A stretch of DNA of 36,060 nucleotides from an uncultured Bacteroidales bacterium (GTDB lineage Bacteria; Bacteroidota; Bacteroidia; Bacteroidales; P3): the NCBI GenBank assembly GCA_937884485.1, contig CALGCG010000135.1:1-36060 (forward strand), written 5' to 3'. Both the position numbers and the translations under genes were made by a program. The notes beneath the pieces were generated by a model. It saw nothing but the letters and a program-made list of their open reading frames with translations, was not told where the DNA came from and searched no databases. Below, in pieces: positions 1 through 7,631 of the stretch; positions within the stretch are counted from its first letter, which is position 1; each line of letters begins with the position of its first letter.

Positions 1-2
1 TA

Positions 3-118
3 GTTCTTATATACTGTATATAGGAACTATATAAGAACTATATGAGAACGATATAGGAACTATATAAGAACGGCCGAATAAGGGGCGAATTGGGGGCGAG
101 GCGGGGACGATGTGGGGG
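3..118. repeat. 11-bp phased tandem array, AT-rich then G-rich
   Basis: Five exact-length 11-bp units of the form TATATARGAAC run without gaps from 17 to 71, with an inverted unit (GTTCTTATATA) at 3-13, so 1-13 and 17-29 form a hairpin with one mismatch. After a 3-base step the same 11-bp period continues with a different unit, CGA followed by three variable bases and a G run: 75-85, 86-96, 97-107, 108-118. The array may extend past the left window edge. It lies directly upstream of the lamin-tail gene. Function is unknown. Confidence 0.85.
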
Positions 119-157
119 CGGTATAATATTTTTCCGATTTCGACGTTAATGATGACG

Positions 158-1045
158 ATGAAAAGGTTTGGAATCAGTTATTTGATAGTGATTGCCTGGG
201 CGCAGGCGTCAGCCTGCGCCCAGGGTACCCTGGGCGTGAGCGAACTGCTTTTTCAGCCTCGCAGCGGCGAGGCTGAGTACGTGGAGCTGTACAACAGCGG
301 CAGCGCGGCCGTGGAGCTGTCGGAGTATCTGATTATAAGATGGATGGGGGACACCCTTGGCACTCGTTATGCGTTGCCGCCGCATAGGGTGGCGCCGCAC
401 GACTATGTTGTGCTGACGCGGAATGCCGTTTCGGTGGCGTCGAACTACCGCGTGGACAGTCCCGACAAGCTCCTGGAATGCGCTCTTCCTCCCTTTCCCA
501 ACGATGGGGGGAGCGTGGTGCTGGCCACGGCTGACGGCACTGTGGTGGAGAAGTTTGACTACAGTCCCAAGATGCACAGCCGATTGCTGAGGAACAAGGC
601 CGGTGTGGCGCTGGAGCGTCGGCGTTTCGACATTGATTGCAATGCCGCCGGCAATTGGTTCTCAGCTTCTTCCGTTGCGGGGTACGGTACGCCGACATGC
701 GAGAATTCGCAGAGTCAGGAGTGGCTTGTCGGGGAGAATGATTTTGATTTCTCGTCCTCGTTGGTTTCGCCTGACGGCGATGGCTATCAGGATGAGCTTG
801 TGATTGGTTATCGGTTGGAAACCAATGACGTATACGGCCAGATTGCTGTATACGACGTCCGCGGCAACCGTGTTTGCCGCCTGCTGAACGACGGCCTGTT
901 GGGCACGCACGGCGAGATTGTATGGGACGGGGCCGGAGATGGCGGGGTGCGGCTGCCGAGTGGCCGCTATATTGTCTATATTGACCTCTATGACCTGCAT
1001 GGGAGTAGGCAGGTCATCAAACGGACGATTTCTGTTGTGTATTAG
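158..1045 (+). CDS. Secreted lamin-tail-domain protein with FlgD-like/T9SS-like C-terminus
   Basis: The protein starts with a signal peptide (MKRFGISYLIVIAWAQASA, cleavage probably near ACAQ). A lamin-tail domain (LTD) follows, with its typical opening VSELLFQP and EYVELYNSG and the later hydrophobic strands, roughly residues 25-140. The last ~80 residues (VSPDGDGYQDELVIGYRL, then YDVRGNRV and LPSGRYIVYIDLYD) look like the FlgD Ig-like/gliding-motility C-terminal fold common on Bacteroidetes surface proteins. The open frame extends up to an ATG at 110, but that ATG lies inside the repeat array. ATGs at 149, 152 and 158 are all possible, and 158 gives the cleanest signal peptide. A weak -7 element (TATTTTTC) lies at 127-134. 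The stop codon is one base from the stop of the convergent gene. Surface location is inferred; the binding role is unknown. Confidence 0.8.
   Translation: MKRFGISYLIVIAWAQASACAQGTLGVSELLFQPRSGEAEYVELYNSGSAAVELSEYLIIRWMGDTLGTRYALPPHRVAPHDYVVLTRNAVSVASNYRVDSPDKLLECALPPFPNDGGSVVLATADGTVVEKFDYSPKMHSRLLRNKAGVALERRRFDIDCNAAGNWFSASSVAGYGTPTCENSQSQEWLVGENDFDFSSSLVSPDGDGYQDELVIGYRLETNDVYGQIAVYDVRGNRVCRLLNDGLLGTHGEIVWDGAGDGGVRLPSGRYIVYIDLYDLHGSRQVIKRTISVVY
195..236 (+). repeat. Overlapping perfect inverted repeats inside the signal-peptide coding region
   Basis: Bases 195-207 and 212-224 are perfect 13-bp inverted arms around a 4-base loop. Bases 217-236 form a separate perfect 20-bp palindrome that reuses the second arm. 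The two hairpins cannot form at the same time in one mRNA. The element lies about 40-80 bases after the start codon of the lamin-tail gene. Confidence 0.75.
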
Positions 1046-1046
1046 G

Positions 1047-2840
1047 TTATAGTGCTGCCGTGGTCTGGTAGATGCGCTGCAGGAGTGCCTCGACGAAGCG
1101 CGCGTTGGCGCTGTCGGCAGGCTGGAGGGTGCGGCTGATGCAGTCGTAGTGCCAGCTGCCCTCGGGGAGCACCAGGTTGAGGCAGTTCTTGTCGGAGTGC
1201 ATGGCAAACTGTTTGCGCTCCATGTATCTTGTTCCAAGGACGTTGCGGCTGAACGGGAAGCCCGCGGCGGAGAGTCCGAGCTGGCAGAGGAGTGTGGCGG
1301 CGAGGTCGCTCTGGCTGCAGAGACGGTCGACGGTTTTGGCCTTGCGGAGGGCTCCGCCTATCCATAGCATGGGTATGCGGGAGACGGTGACGTCGGAGGT
1401 GGGCTGCCCTTCGACGAAGGGGATGCCGTGGTCGGGGACGATGACGACCAGGAGGCTGTCCCAGAGGGGCGTGGCCTTGAGACCGTCGATAAAGGCGCCG
1501 AGGCAGGAGTCTGTGTAGGCGAAGGCGTTGCGCTTGTAGTCGTCGAGGCGGTGCATGGGCACCTCCCAGGGCTCGTGGCTGCTGAGGGTCAGCGCGGCGG
1601 TGAAGAAGGGGCGCTCGGCGGGGATGAGCGCGGGCTGCAGCAGGTGCTCGTCGGGCACGCCCCAGGCGCTGGTGTAGAGCGCGGAGGGGAAGGCGTCGCC
1701 GCCGAGGACGGTGGTGAAGCCGGTCTCGGAGAGGTACATGCGCATATTGGTGAAGTCGATGTCGCCTCCGTAGGCTATTTTGGTGGCATATCCGGCGCTA
1801 CGGAGCGAGGAGGCTATGGAGGGGAGGTTGCGGCAGAGATCGGGCCTCTTGACGAGCGTGGTGGTGGGCAGGCCGTGCCATCCGCTGAGCACGGAGACGA
1901 TGCCGCGGTCGGTGCGGTAGCTGTTGGCGTAGCAGTTGGAGAAGTAGACACCCTCCTGCATGTAGCGGTGCAGGTTGGGCGCCACGGTGTCGGAACCCAC
2001 CATGCCGAGTCCGGCGCCCTCCCAGATGATGAGCAGGACGTTGGGACGCGGGGTGTTGAGGAGGGTGTCGGCGAGGGTGGCGTCGGGTTGGTAGGTGTCG
2101 CCAAGCAGGTGGTCGACTTCGCCGTCGGGGAGGGTCTGGAACTCGCGGGAGAGGTCCTGCACCTTGAAGAGGGAGTGGAAGATGTTGAAGGTGGGGTTGA
2201 GTGCGGCGTGGTTGCAGAAGGGGTGGGTGGAGAAGTAGGCGTAGGAGGGGTTGGCGGTGGATTCTGTGAGGCCTCCGCGCATGCCGAGGAGCATCAGCGC
2301 CACGGCGGGCACCACCCAGAGGCAGTGCCAGAAGTGGCGAGGCTTGTCGAGCTCTATGGGTGTGGCATGGCGCAGGCGGCGGTAGTAGTGGAAGGCTATG
2401 AGGCCGACCACGAGGAAGGCCAGGAGGGTGGCCCAGAGGGGCAGGCTGGCGAGCATGTCGCGGGGTTTGGCGGCATAGATGAGGTCGTTGGCGTCGAGCT
2501 TGGCGCCCCAGAAACTGTAGAGGATGGTGTCGGCGACGAAGATGAGCGCCAGGACGATGGCCACAAGGATATAGTAGGGCATGAGCACCTTGCGCAGCGG
2601 AAAGCGCTTGAAAAAGTAGCTGATGAGCAAGACGAGTGTGGGCAAGAGCAGGAGGTAGCAGGCGGTGGCGATGTCGAGTCGCAGACCATGCCAAAGAGAG
2701 GCGACGCACGAGAGGAACGGTGCGCCGTCAGCCAGCGGCATATTGTAGAGCATGAAGACTACCTTCTGGGTGACGAACAGGAGGATGAGAGTCGCAAAGA
2801 GGCGAAGGAGAACAAGTGACCGGAAATGATGTTTAGGCAT
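1047..2840 (-). CDS. LTA-synthase-family membrane phosphotransferase (sulfatase fold)
   Basis: This is a 597-residue protein with about five membrane segments in residues 8-190, followed by an extracytoplasmic alkaline-phosphatase/sulfatase-fold domain (about 265-560). Expected metal and catalytic residues are visible: E274 in IIWEGAG, T310 in YRTDRG (nucleophile position in LtaS-type enzymes), and D470-H471 in VPDHG; the block YGGDIDF at 357-363 is also typical of the family. Such enzymes move phosphoglycerol or phosphoethanolamine from a phospholipid to a polymer or lipid. As last gene of the polysaccharide operon, overlapping the dehydratase gene by 8 bases, it may decorate the glycan, but the donor and acceptor are not deducible. 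A sulfatase or other phosphotransferase role is possible. Confidence 0.85.
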   Translation of the reverse strand: MPKHHFRSLVLLRLFATLILLFVTQKVVFMLYNMPLADGAPFLSCVASLWHGLRLDIATACYLLLLPTLVLLISYFFKRFPLRKVLMPYYILVAIVLALIFVADTILYSFWGAKLDANDLIYAAKPRDMLASLPLWATLLAFLVVGLIAFHYYRRLRHATPIELDKPRHFWHCLWVVPAVALMLLGMRGGLTESTANPSYAYFSTHPFCNHAALNPTFNIFHSLFKVQDLSREFQTLPDGEVDHLLGDTYQPDATLADTLLNTPRPNVLLIIWEGAGLGMVGSDTVAPNLHRYMQEGVYFSNCYANSYRTDRGIVSVLSGWHGLPTTTLVKRPDLCRNLPSIASSLRSAGYATKIAYGGDIDFTNMRMYLSETGFTTVLGGDAFPSALYTSAWGVPDEHLLQPALIPAERPFFTAALTLSSHEPWEVPMHRLDDYKRNAFAYTDSCLGAFIDGLKATPLWDSLLVVIVPDHGIPFVEGQPTSDVTVSRIPMLWIGGALRKAKTVDRLCSQSDLAATLLCQLGLSAAGFPFSRNVLGTRYMERKQFAMHSDKNCLNLVLPEGSWHYDCISRTLQPADSANARFVEALLQRIYQTTAAL

Positions 2841-4752
2841 TTTCTTTCTTGTCCAGTTGGCAGTAGATGGAGTTGTTGGAAAGGAATTCGGGCACGATTT
2901 CTTTCATTTTGGCCACAATCTTCATGTCGTCCATGGTTTCGAGGATGTCCCAGAGCGCGTTGTATTCGCGGTCGATGGCCTCGAGGGGGTACTTGCGCAC
3001 CTGTGCGCGCATGATCTTGGGGTGGTAGGTGGGGATGGTGTTCTCCTTGGTGGCGAGGAGTTCCTCGTAGAGTTTCTCGCCGGGGCGGAGACCGATTTCC
3101 TTGATCTGGATGTTGGGCATGCCGGAGAGCTGTATCATCTTGCGTGCCATGTCGTAGATCTTGACGGGTTTGCCCATGTCGAAGACGAAGATGTCGCCGC
3201 CCTCGCCCATGGCGCCGGCCTCGAGGACGAGGTTGCAGGCCTCGGGGATGGTCATGAAGTAGCGGATGATGTCCTTGTGTGTGACGGTGAGGGGGCCGCC
3301 GGCAGCGAGCTGCTTCTTGAAGAGGGGTATGACGGAGCCGTTGGAACCCAGGACGTTGCCAAAGCGGGTGGTGACGAAGTGGGTCTGGTCGGTGGAGCGG
3401 CTCTGGATGTAGATTTCGGCCATGCGCTTGGTGGCGCCCATGACGTTGGTGGGGTTGACGGCCTTGTCGGTGGAAATCATGACGAACTTCTGTGCGCCGT
3501 ACTTGATGGCCAGGTCGGCGAGGTTGCGGGTGCCGAAGACGTTGATATAGACGGCCTCGTAGGGGTTTTCCTCCATGAAGGGCACGTGCTTGTAGGCTGC
3601 GGCGTGGTAGACCAGGTTGGGGCGGAAGGCCTGGAAGACCTGCTCCATGCGCTCGCGGTCCTTGACGTTGGCGATGACGAACTCCATGCGGTCGAGGTGG
3701 TCGCTGTAGGTGTTCTTGAGTTCGAACTGGAGGTCGTACATGGGGCTTTCGGCCTGGTCGAGCATGATGACCTTCTTGGGCTGGTAGGTCATGAGCTGGC
3801 GGCAGATTTCGGAGCCGATGGAGCCTGCAGCGCCGGTGACGAGGATGACCTTGTCGACCACCTCGCGGACGATGTTGACATTGTCCAGGCGGATGCTCTC
3901 GCGTTCCAGAAGGTCTTCAATCTTGATGTCCTCTATCTGGTTGGCTGAGAAGGAGCCGTTGATCCACGTGCGGACGTGAGGCACAGCCTTGACGGTCATG
4001 CCGAGGTCGAGGGCGCGGTTGGTGATGGCTTGTTTGTGGAGGGTGCGTATGGTGGGGATGGCGATGATGAGTTGTTTGACTTTCTTGCCGCTGACGAACT
4101 TGTCGTTGAGGACCGTGCGTGCACGCATCACGGGAACACCATTGAGTTCCTGGTTCACTTTTGACATGTCGTCGTCGATGAAAGCCACCACACGATACTG
4201 ATAGTCGCCTTCTTGTTTCAGGGCGTTGTAGGCGATGATGCCGGCGGCACCGGCGCCGTAGATGACCACGTTGACCGTGGGCCTGCGGCGGCGGAAGAAT
4301 TCGTTGTAGACGCGCTGCATGAGCAGTCGCGAGATAATCATCAGCATGCCCAGGATGAGGTAGAGGGTGAGCGACTCGCGGTAGGAGAGGAGGTAGAAGG
4401 AGGAGATGATGGGGGGCTTGAACTGGTTGTTGACAATGTTGATGAGCCAGCAGAGGATGAGCGGGCCGATGGTGGAGATGAGGATTTTGTAGATGTCGGA
4501 AATGCCGGCATGTCGTATGATACCTCTATAGGAGCCACTGATGAGGAAGAAGATGACCGTCAACATCAGTGACCACACGAATTTTACCAGTACGCCGCGG
4601 GAAGTGATTTGAGCTATCCCATAGGTGCGGAATGCTTCCATCATGAAGAAGGCGGCAATGAACAAAGCCACGTCGAGCAGGAGAATGTACGACTGAGGGA
4701 TGGTGGAGTGGCGATACTTCTTGACGAGCCAAAAGGATAATTTTTTGAACAT
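2833..4752 (-). CDS. Membrane UDP-sugar 4,6-dehydratase (CapD/WbpM/PglF type)
   Basis: The protein has 639 residues. There are four membrane segments in roughly residues 20-145, a CoA-binding-like Rossmann domain (NVVIYGAGAAGIIA at 161-174), and an SDR dehydratase domain with NAD motif TGAAGSIG at 306-313. The catalytic region reads STDKAVNPTNVMGATKR: S427, M438 and K442, so Met stands where most SDRs have Tyr. This Ser-Met-Lys form is known for the long WbpM-type UDP-GlcNAc 4,6-dehydratases. The product would be a UDP-4-keto-6-deoxy sugar for surface glycan synthesis at the inner membrane. It lies 12 bases after the wbpA-like gene and its end overlaps the next gene. Family assignment is firm; the exact C5 stereochemistry is not. 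Confidence 0.93.
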   Translation of the reverse strand: MFKKLSFWLVKKYRHSTIPQSYILLLDVALFIAAFFMMEAFRTYGIAQITSRGVLVKFVWSLMLTVIFFLISGSYRGIIRHAGISDIYKILISTIGPLILCWLINIVNNQFKPPIISSFYLLSYRESLTLYLILGMLMIISRLLMQRVYNEFFRRRRPTVNVVIYGAGAAGIIAYNALKQEGDYQYRVVAFIDDDMSKVNQELNGVPVMRARTVLNDKFVSGKKVKQLIIAIPTIRTLHKQAITNRALDLGMTVKAVPHVRTWINGSFSANQIEDIKIEDLLERESIRLDNVNIVREVVDKVILVTGAAGSIGSEICRQLMTYQPKKVIMLDQAESPMYDLQFELKNTYSDHLDRMEFVIANVKDRERMEQVFQAFRPNLVYHAAAYKHVPFMEENPYEAVYINVFGTRNLADLAIKYGAQKFVMISTDKAVNPTNVMGATKRMAEIYIQSRSTDQTHFVTTRFGNVLGSNGSVIPLFKKQLAAGGPLTVTHKDIIRYFMTIPEACNLVLEAGAMGEGGDIFVFDMGKPVKIYDMARKMIQLSGMPNIQIKEIGLRPGEKLYEELLATKENTIPTYHPKIMRAQVRKYPLEAIDREYNALWDILETMDDMKIVAKMKEIVPEFLSNNSIYCQLDKKENA

Positions 4753-4764
4753 AGGCGAATGGTT

Positions 4765-6051
4765 TTAAAGTCTGGCGTCGATGATGTTGCGTGGCAGCAC
4801 CCCTTTGACATCGTAGACCACGGCGGGCTGAGGGGCCAGCGCGCGGACATCGACGGAGGAGAACTCGTTGTGCGCCACAGCGAGAATGACGGCGTCAAAT
4901 GAATGGTTACTTTTGTCTGACAGTTGGTTGATGACCTCGATGCCGTATTCGGCACGGGCTCGTTCGGGGTTGACCCACGGGTCCAGGATGGTGATGTTGG
5001 GAGTGTATTCGTGGAGGGTATGGTAGATGTCGATGACTTTGGTGTTGCGGATGTCGGGGCAGTTCTCCTTGAAGGTGAAGCCGAGGATGAGGATGCGGGC
5101 GTCCTTGACGGGTACACCTTTGAGGTTCATCTGCTTGATGGTCTGGTTGGTCACGTAGGCACCCATGGAGTTGTTGAGGCGTCGGGCGTTGCTCATGACG
5201 CGCGGCAGGACGCCGTAGAGTTGCGATTTCTCGATGAGGTAGTAGGGGTCGACGGAGATGCAGTGGCCGCCCACGAGGCCGGGGCGGAGGCGTATGAAGT
5301 TCCACTTGGAGGCGGCGGCGTCGAGGACATCGTTGGTGTCGATGCCCATGGCGTTGAAGATCTTGGACAGCTCGTTGACGAAGGCGATGTTGACGTCGCG
5401 CTGGCTGTTTTCGATGATTTTGGAGGCTTCGGCCACGCGGATGGAGGGCGCTTTGTGGGTGCCGTTGAGGAGGACGGAGTTGTACATGGCGTCGATGAGG
5501 TCGGCGGCCTCGGGGGTGGAGCCCGATGTGACCTTGCGGATGGTTTCGACGCGGTGTTCCTTGTCGCCGGGGTTGATGCGCTCGGGGCTGTAGCCGGCGT
5601 AGTAGTCGGAGTTGAGGCGGAAGCCTGTGAGGCGTTCGATGACGGGGAGGCATTCCTCCTCGGTGACGCCGGGGTAGACGGTGCTCTCGTAGATGACGAT
5701 GTCGCCACGGGAGATGACCTTGCCCACCACCTCGGAGGCTCCGACGAGGGGCCGGAGGTCGGGTCGGTTGTTGTCGTCGACGGGCGTGGGCACGGCGACG
5801 ATGTAGACGTTGCAATCTTTGAGATCGTCCAATGAAGAGGTGCAGAGGAAGCCGTGGTTGCGGATGGCATCCTGTAACAGGGAGTCCTCCACCTCGAGGG
5901 TGGCGTCGTGGCCGTGGTTGAGGGCGTCGACGCGGGCGGCGTTGATGTCGAAGCCGAGGGTGGGGAACTTGGTGGAGAAGAGGCGCGCCAGGGGGAGGCC
6001 TACGTAGCCGAGGCCCACCACACATATCTTTATGTCACTCAGTTTAATCAT
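4765..6051 (-). CDS. wbpA: UDP-N-acetylhexosamine 6-dehydrogenase (WbpA-like)
   Basis: This 428-residue nucleotide-sugar dehydrogenase opens with the NAD-binding motif VVGLGYVGLPLARLF (11-25). The catalytic cysteine is C264 in GGHCISVDPYYL, the form found in the WbpA/TviB/WecC branch that oxidises UDP-N-acetyl sugars, rather than the GGxCFPKD form of UDP-glucose dehydrogenases. The C-terminal UDP-binding domain follows (ILGFTFKENCPDIRNTK). The stop codon of the upstream aminotransferase overlaps its start (ATGA). With the WbpB, WbpD and WbpE homologues upstream in the same operon, the likely reaction is UDP-GlcNAc to UDP-GlcNAcA, the first step toward UDP-2,3-diacetamido-dideoxy-glucuronate. 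UDP-ManNAc or UDP-GalNAc as substrate cannot be excluded from sequence alone. Confidence 0.92.
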   Translation of the reverse strand: MIKLSDIKICVVGLGYVGLPLARLFSTKFPTLGFDINAARVDALNHGHDATLEVEDSLLQDAIRNHGFLCTSSLDDLKDCNVYIVAVPTPVDDNNRPDLRPLVGASEVVGKVISRGDIVIYESTVYPGVTEEECLPVIERLTGFRLNSDYYAGYSPERINPGDKEHRVETIRKVTSGSTPEAADLIDAMYNSVLLNGTHKAPSIRVAEASKIIENSQRDVNIAFVNELSKIFNAMGIDTNDVLDAAASKWNFIRLRPGLVGGHCISVDPYYLIEKSQLYGVLPRVMSNARRLNNSMGAYVTNQTIKQMNLKGVPVKDARILILGFTFKENCPDIRNTKVIDIYHTLHEYTPNITILDPWVNPERARAEYGIEVINQLSDKSNHSFDAVILAVAHNEFSSVDVRALAPQPAVVYDVKGVLPRNIIDARL

Positions 6052-7142
6052 ATCAGCGAAGCGACGGTTTCTATTTCTTCATTGGTCATATAGGGGTGCA
6101 TGGGGAGGGAGAGGACGGTGCGCGAGAGCTCGTCGGCCACGGGGCAAGGGGCTTGGTTGAGGTGGGCGAAAGCCGTCTGGCGGCTCATGGTGTGGGGATA
6201 GTAGACCATGGCGGGTATGCCGGCGGCCTTGAGGCGGGCCTGCAGGTCGTCGCGGTTCTCGGTCTGTAGGGTGTATTGCGCCCAAGAGGAGGTATAGCCT
6301 TCCGGCACAACGGGCGTTTGAACCTTGCCCGCGAGGAGTTGACTATATTTCGCTGCCACGCGGTTCACAGCCTTCAGTTCATCGTCGAAATGGCGCAGCT
6401 TGACCTGCAGGATGGCGGCCTGGAGGGTGTCGAGGCGCGAGTTGAGACCGAGGCGGACGTTGTCGTATTTGTCGGTGCCCTTGCCGTGGACGCGGAGTGA
6501 ACGCAAAAGGTCGGCATAGTGGTCGTCGTTGGTGAAGATGGCGCCGCCGTCGCCATAGCATCCCAGGGGTTTGGCTGGGAAGAAGGAGGTGGCGCTGATG
6601 TCGCCGAAGGAGCAGGCGCGTTTGCCGCGGATGCTGCCGCCGAAGCCCTGGGCGCCGTCCTCGAGGAGGAGAAGGCCGCAGGTGCGACAGACCTCGTGCA
6701 GGGCGTCGTAATCGGCCGGAAGGCCAAAGAGGTCCACGGCAATGATGGCGGCGGGCCGCAGGCTGGTGTTGCGCTTGACGGTTTCGTAGTGCTCGTAAAT
6801 CAGGCTGGGGTTGATATTGTATGTTTCCCTGTCCACATCGACAAATATAGGCGTGGCCCCCACCATGGCCACAGCCTCGGCGGTGGCAAAGAAGGTGAAG
6901 TCGGGCACGAAGACGGCATCGCCCTGTCCGATGCCCATGGCCATCAACGAGAGGCGCAGGGCGTCGGTGCCGTTGGCGCAGGAGATGCAATGTTTCATGC
7001 CCACGTAGGCGGCCAGCTGCTGCTCCAGTTCGGCCACCTGGGGTCCCATTATGTAGGCCCCCGAGGCGGCAACGCGGAGCATCGCCTCGTCCATTTCAGC
7101 CTTCATGGCCTCGTATTGTCTATGTAGATCGCGGAACTGCAT
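6048..7142 (-). CDS. wbpE: DegT/DnrJ/EryC1/StrS sugar aminotransferase (WbpE/PorR-like)
   Basis: This 364-residue PLP enzyme of the DegT/DnrJ family has the expected length. K191 in SATSFFPAKPLGCYGDGG is the Schiff-base lysine. The substrate/PLP-binding blocks CANGTDALRL (55-64), VPDFTFFATAEAV (79-91) and EDGAQGFGG (161-169) are clear. The starting residues MQFRDLHRQYEAM are also typical of WbpE homologues. In the Wbp pathway it aminates the 3-keto sugar made by WbpB. In Porphyromonas gingivalis the homologue PorR is needed for anionic LPS and anchoring of secreted cargo. The gene sits 6 bases after the acetyltransferase gene and overlaps the wbpA-like start by 4 bases. Confidence 0.93.
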   Translation of the reverse strand: MQFRDLHRQYEAMKAEMDEAMLRVAASGAYIMGPQVAELEQQLAAYVGMKHCISCANGTDALRLSLMAMGIGQGDAVFVPDFTFFATAEAVAMVGATPIFVDVDRETYNINPSLIYEHYETVKRNTSLRPAAIIAVDLFGLPADYDALHEVCRTCGLLLLEDGAQGFGGSIRGKRACSFGDISATSFFPAKPLGCYGDGGAIFTNDDHYADLLRSLRVHGKGTDKYDNVRLGLNSRLDTLQAAILQVKLRHFDDELKAVNRVAAKYSQLLAGKVQTPVVPEGYTSSWAQYTLQTENRDDLQARLKAAGIPAMVYYPHTMSRQTAFAHLNQAPCPVADELSRTVLSLPMHPYMTNEEIETVASLI

Positions 7143-7148
7143 GGCTGG

Positions 7149-7631
7149 TTATTCTTCTACTTTTCCGATGATTTTGGCGGGCACACCGGCCACGATGGCG
7201 TAGTCGGGCACGTCCTTGGTCACCACGGCTCCGGCACCCACCAGGGCGTGGCGGCCGATGGTGTGGCCGCAGACGATGGTGGCATTGGCTCCGATGGAAG
7301 CGCCCTCGCGGACGAGGGTGCGCTCGTAGTGGCCGTTGGCGGGGCGGTCGAGGCGCGGCATCAGCACGTTGGTGAAGACGCAGCTGGGGCCGAGGAAGAC
7401 GTTGTCCTCGATTTCGACGCCCTCGTATACGGAGACGTTGTTCTGTATGCGGACACCGTTGCCGATGTGCACGTTGGGGCCGATGTTGACGTTCTGTCCC
7501 AGGGAGCAGCGTTCGCCCAGCACGGCGCCATGCTGGATGTGGCAGAAGTGCCACACCTTGGTGCCGTTGCCGAGGGTTACGCCGTCGTCGACATAGGAGC
7601 TTTCGTGTATGTAGGGAGCTTGTTCTACCAT
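7149..7631 (-). CDS. wbpD: UDP-amino-sugar N-acetyltransferase, left-handed beta-helix (WbpD-like)
   Basis: The open frame begins upstream at 7733, but only the part from MVEQAPYIHESSYV resembles the family, giving 160 residues; its ATG overlaps the preceding stop codon by 7 bases. Almost the whole chain is hexapeptide repeats of a left-handed beta-helix (VTLGNGTKVW, NVNIGPNVHIGNGV, ASIGANATIVCG, HALVGAGAVVTKDV), ending in the usual IVAGVPAKIIGKV. Family members such as WbpD acetylate the 3-amino group of UDP-2-acetamido-3-amino-2,3-dideoxy-glucuronate with acetyl-CoA. Its place between the WbpB- and WbpE-like genes supports that substrate. Confidence 0.9.
   Translation of the reverse strand: MVEQAPYIHESSYVDDGVTLGNGTKVWHFCHIQHGAVLGERCSLGQNVNIGPNVHIGNGVRIQNNVSVYEGVEIEDNVFLGPSCVFTNVLMPRLDRPANGHYERTLVREGASIGANATIVCGHTIGRHALVGAGAVVTKDVPDYAIVAGVPAKIIGKVEE

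Noticed and set aside
1..71. CRISPR array or insertion-sequence end
   Set aside because: Units are only 11 bp and contiguous without spacers; no transposase or cas gene is in the window.
110..157. Upstream ATG at 110 as start of the lamin-tail gene
   Set aside because: It lies inside the 11-bp G-rich array and upstream of the only -7-like element; the signal peptide starts at 158.
1428..2819. 463-codon plus-strand frame
   Set aside because: It is antisense to the LTA-synthase-like gene, has Glu/Gly/Val-rich low-complexity composition typical of a GC-rich shadow, and shows no domain.
2857..3948. 363-codon plus-strand frame
   Set aside because: Antisense shadow of the dehydratase gene, rich in Val, Asp, Gly and His, with no recognisable motif.
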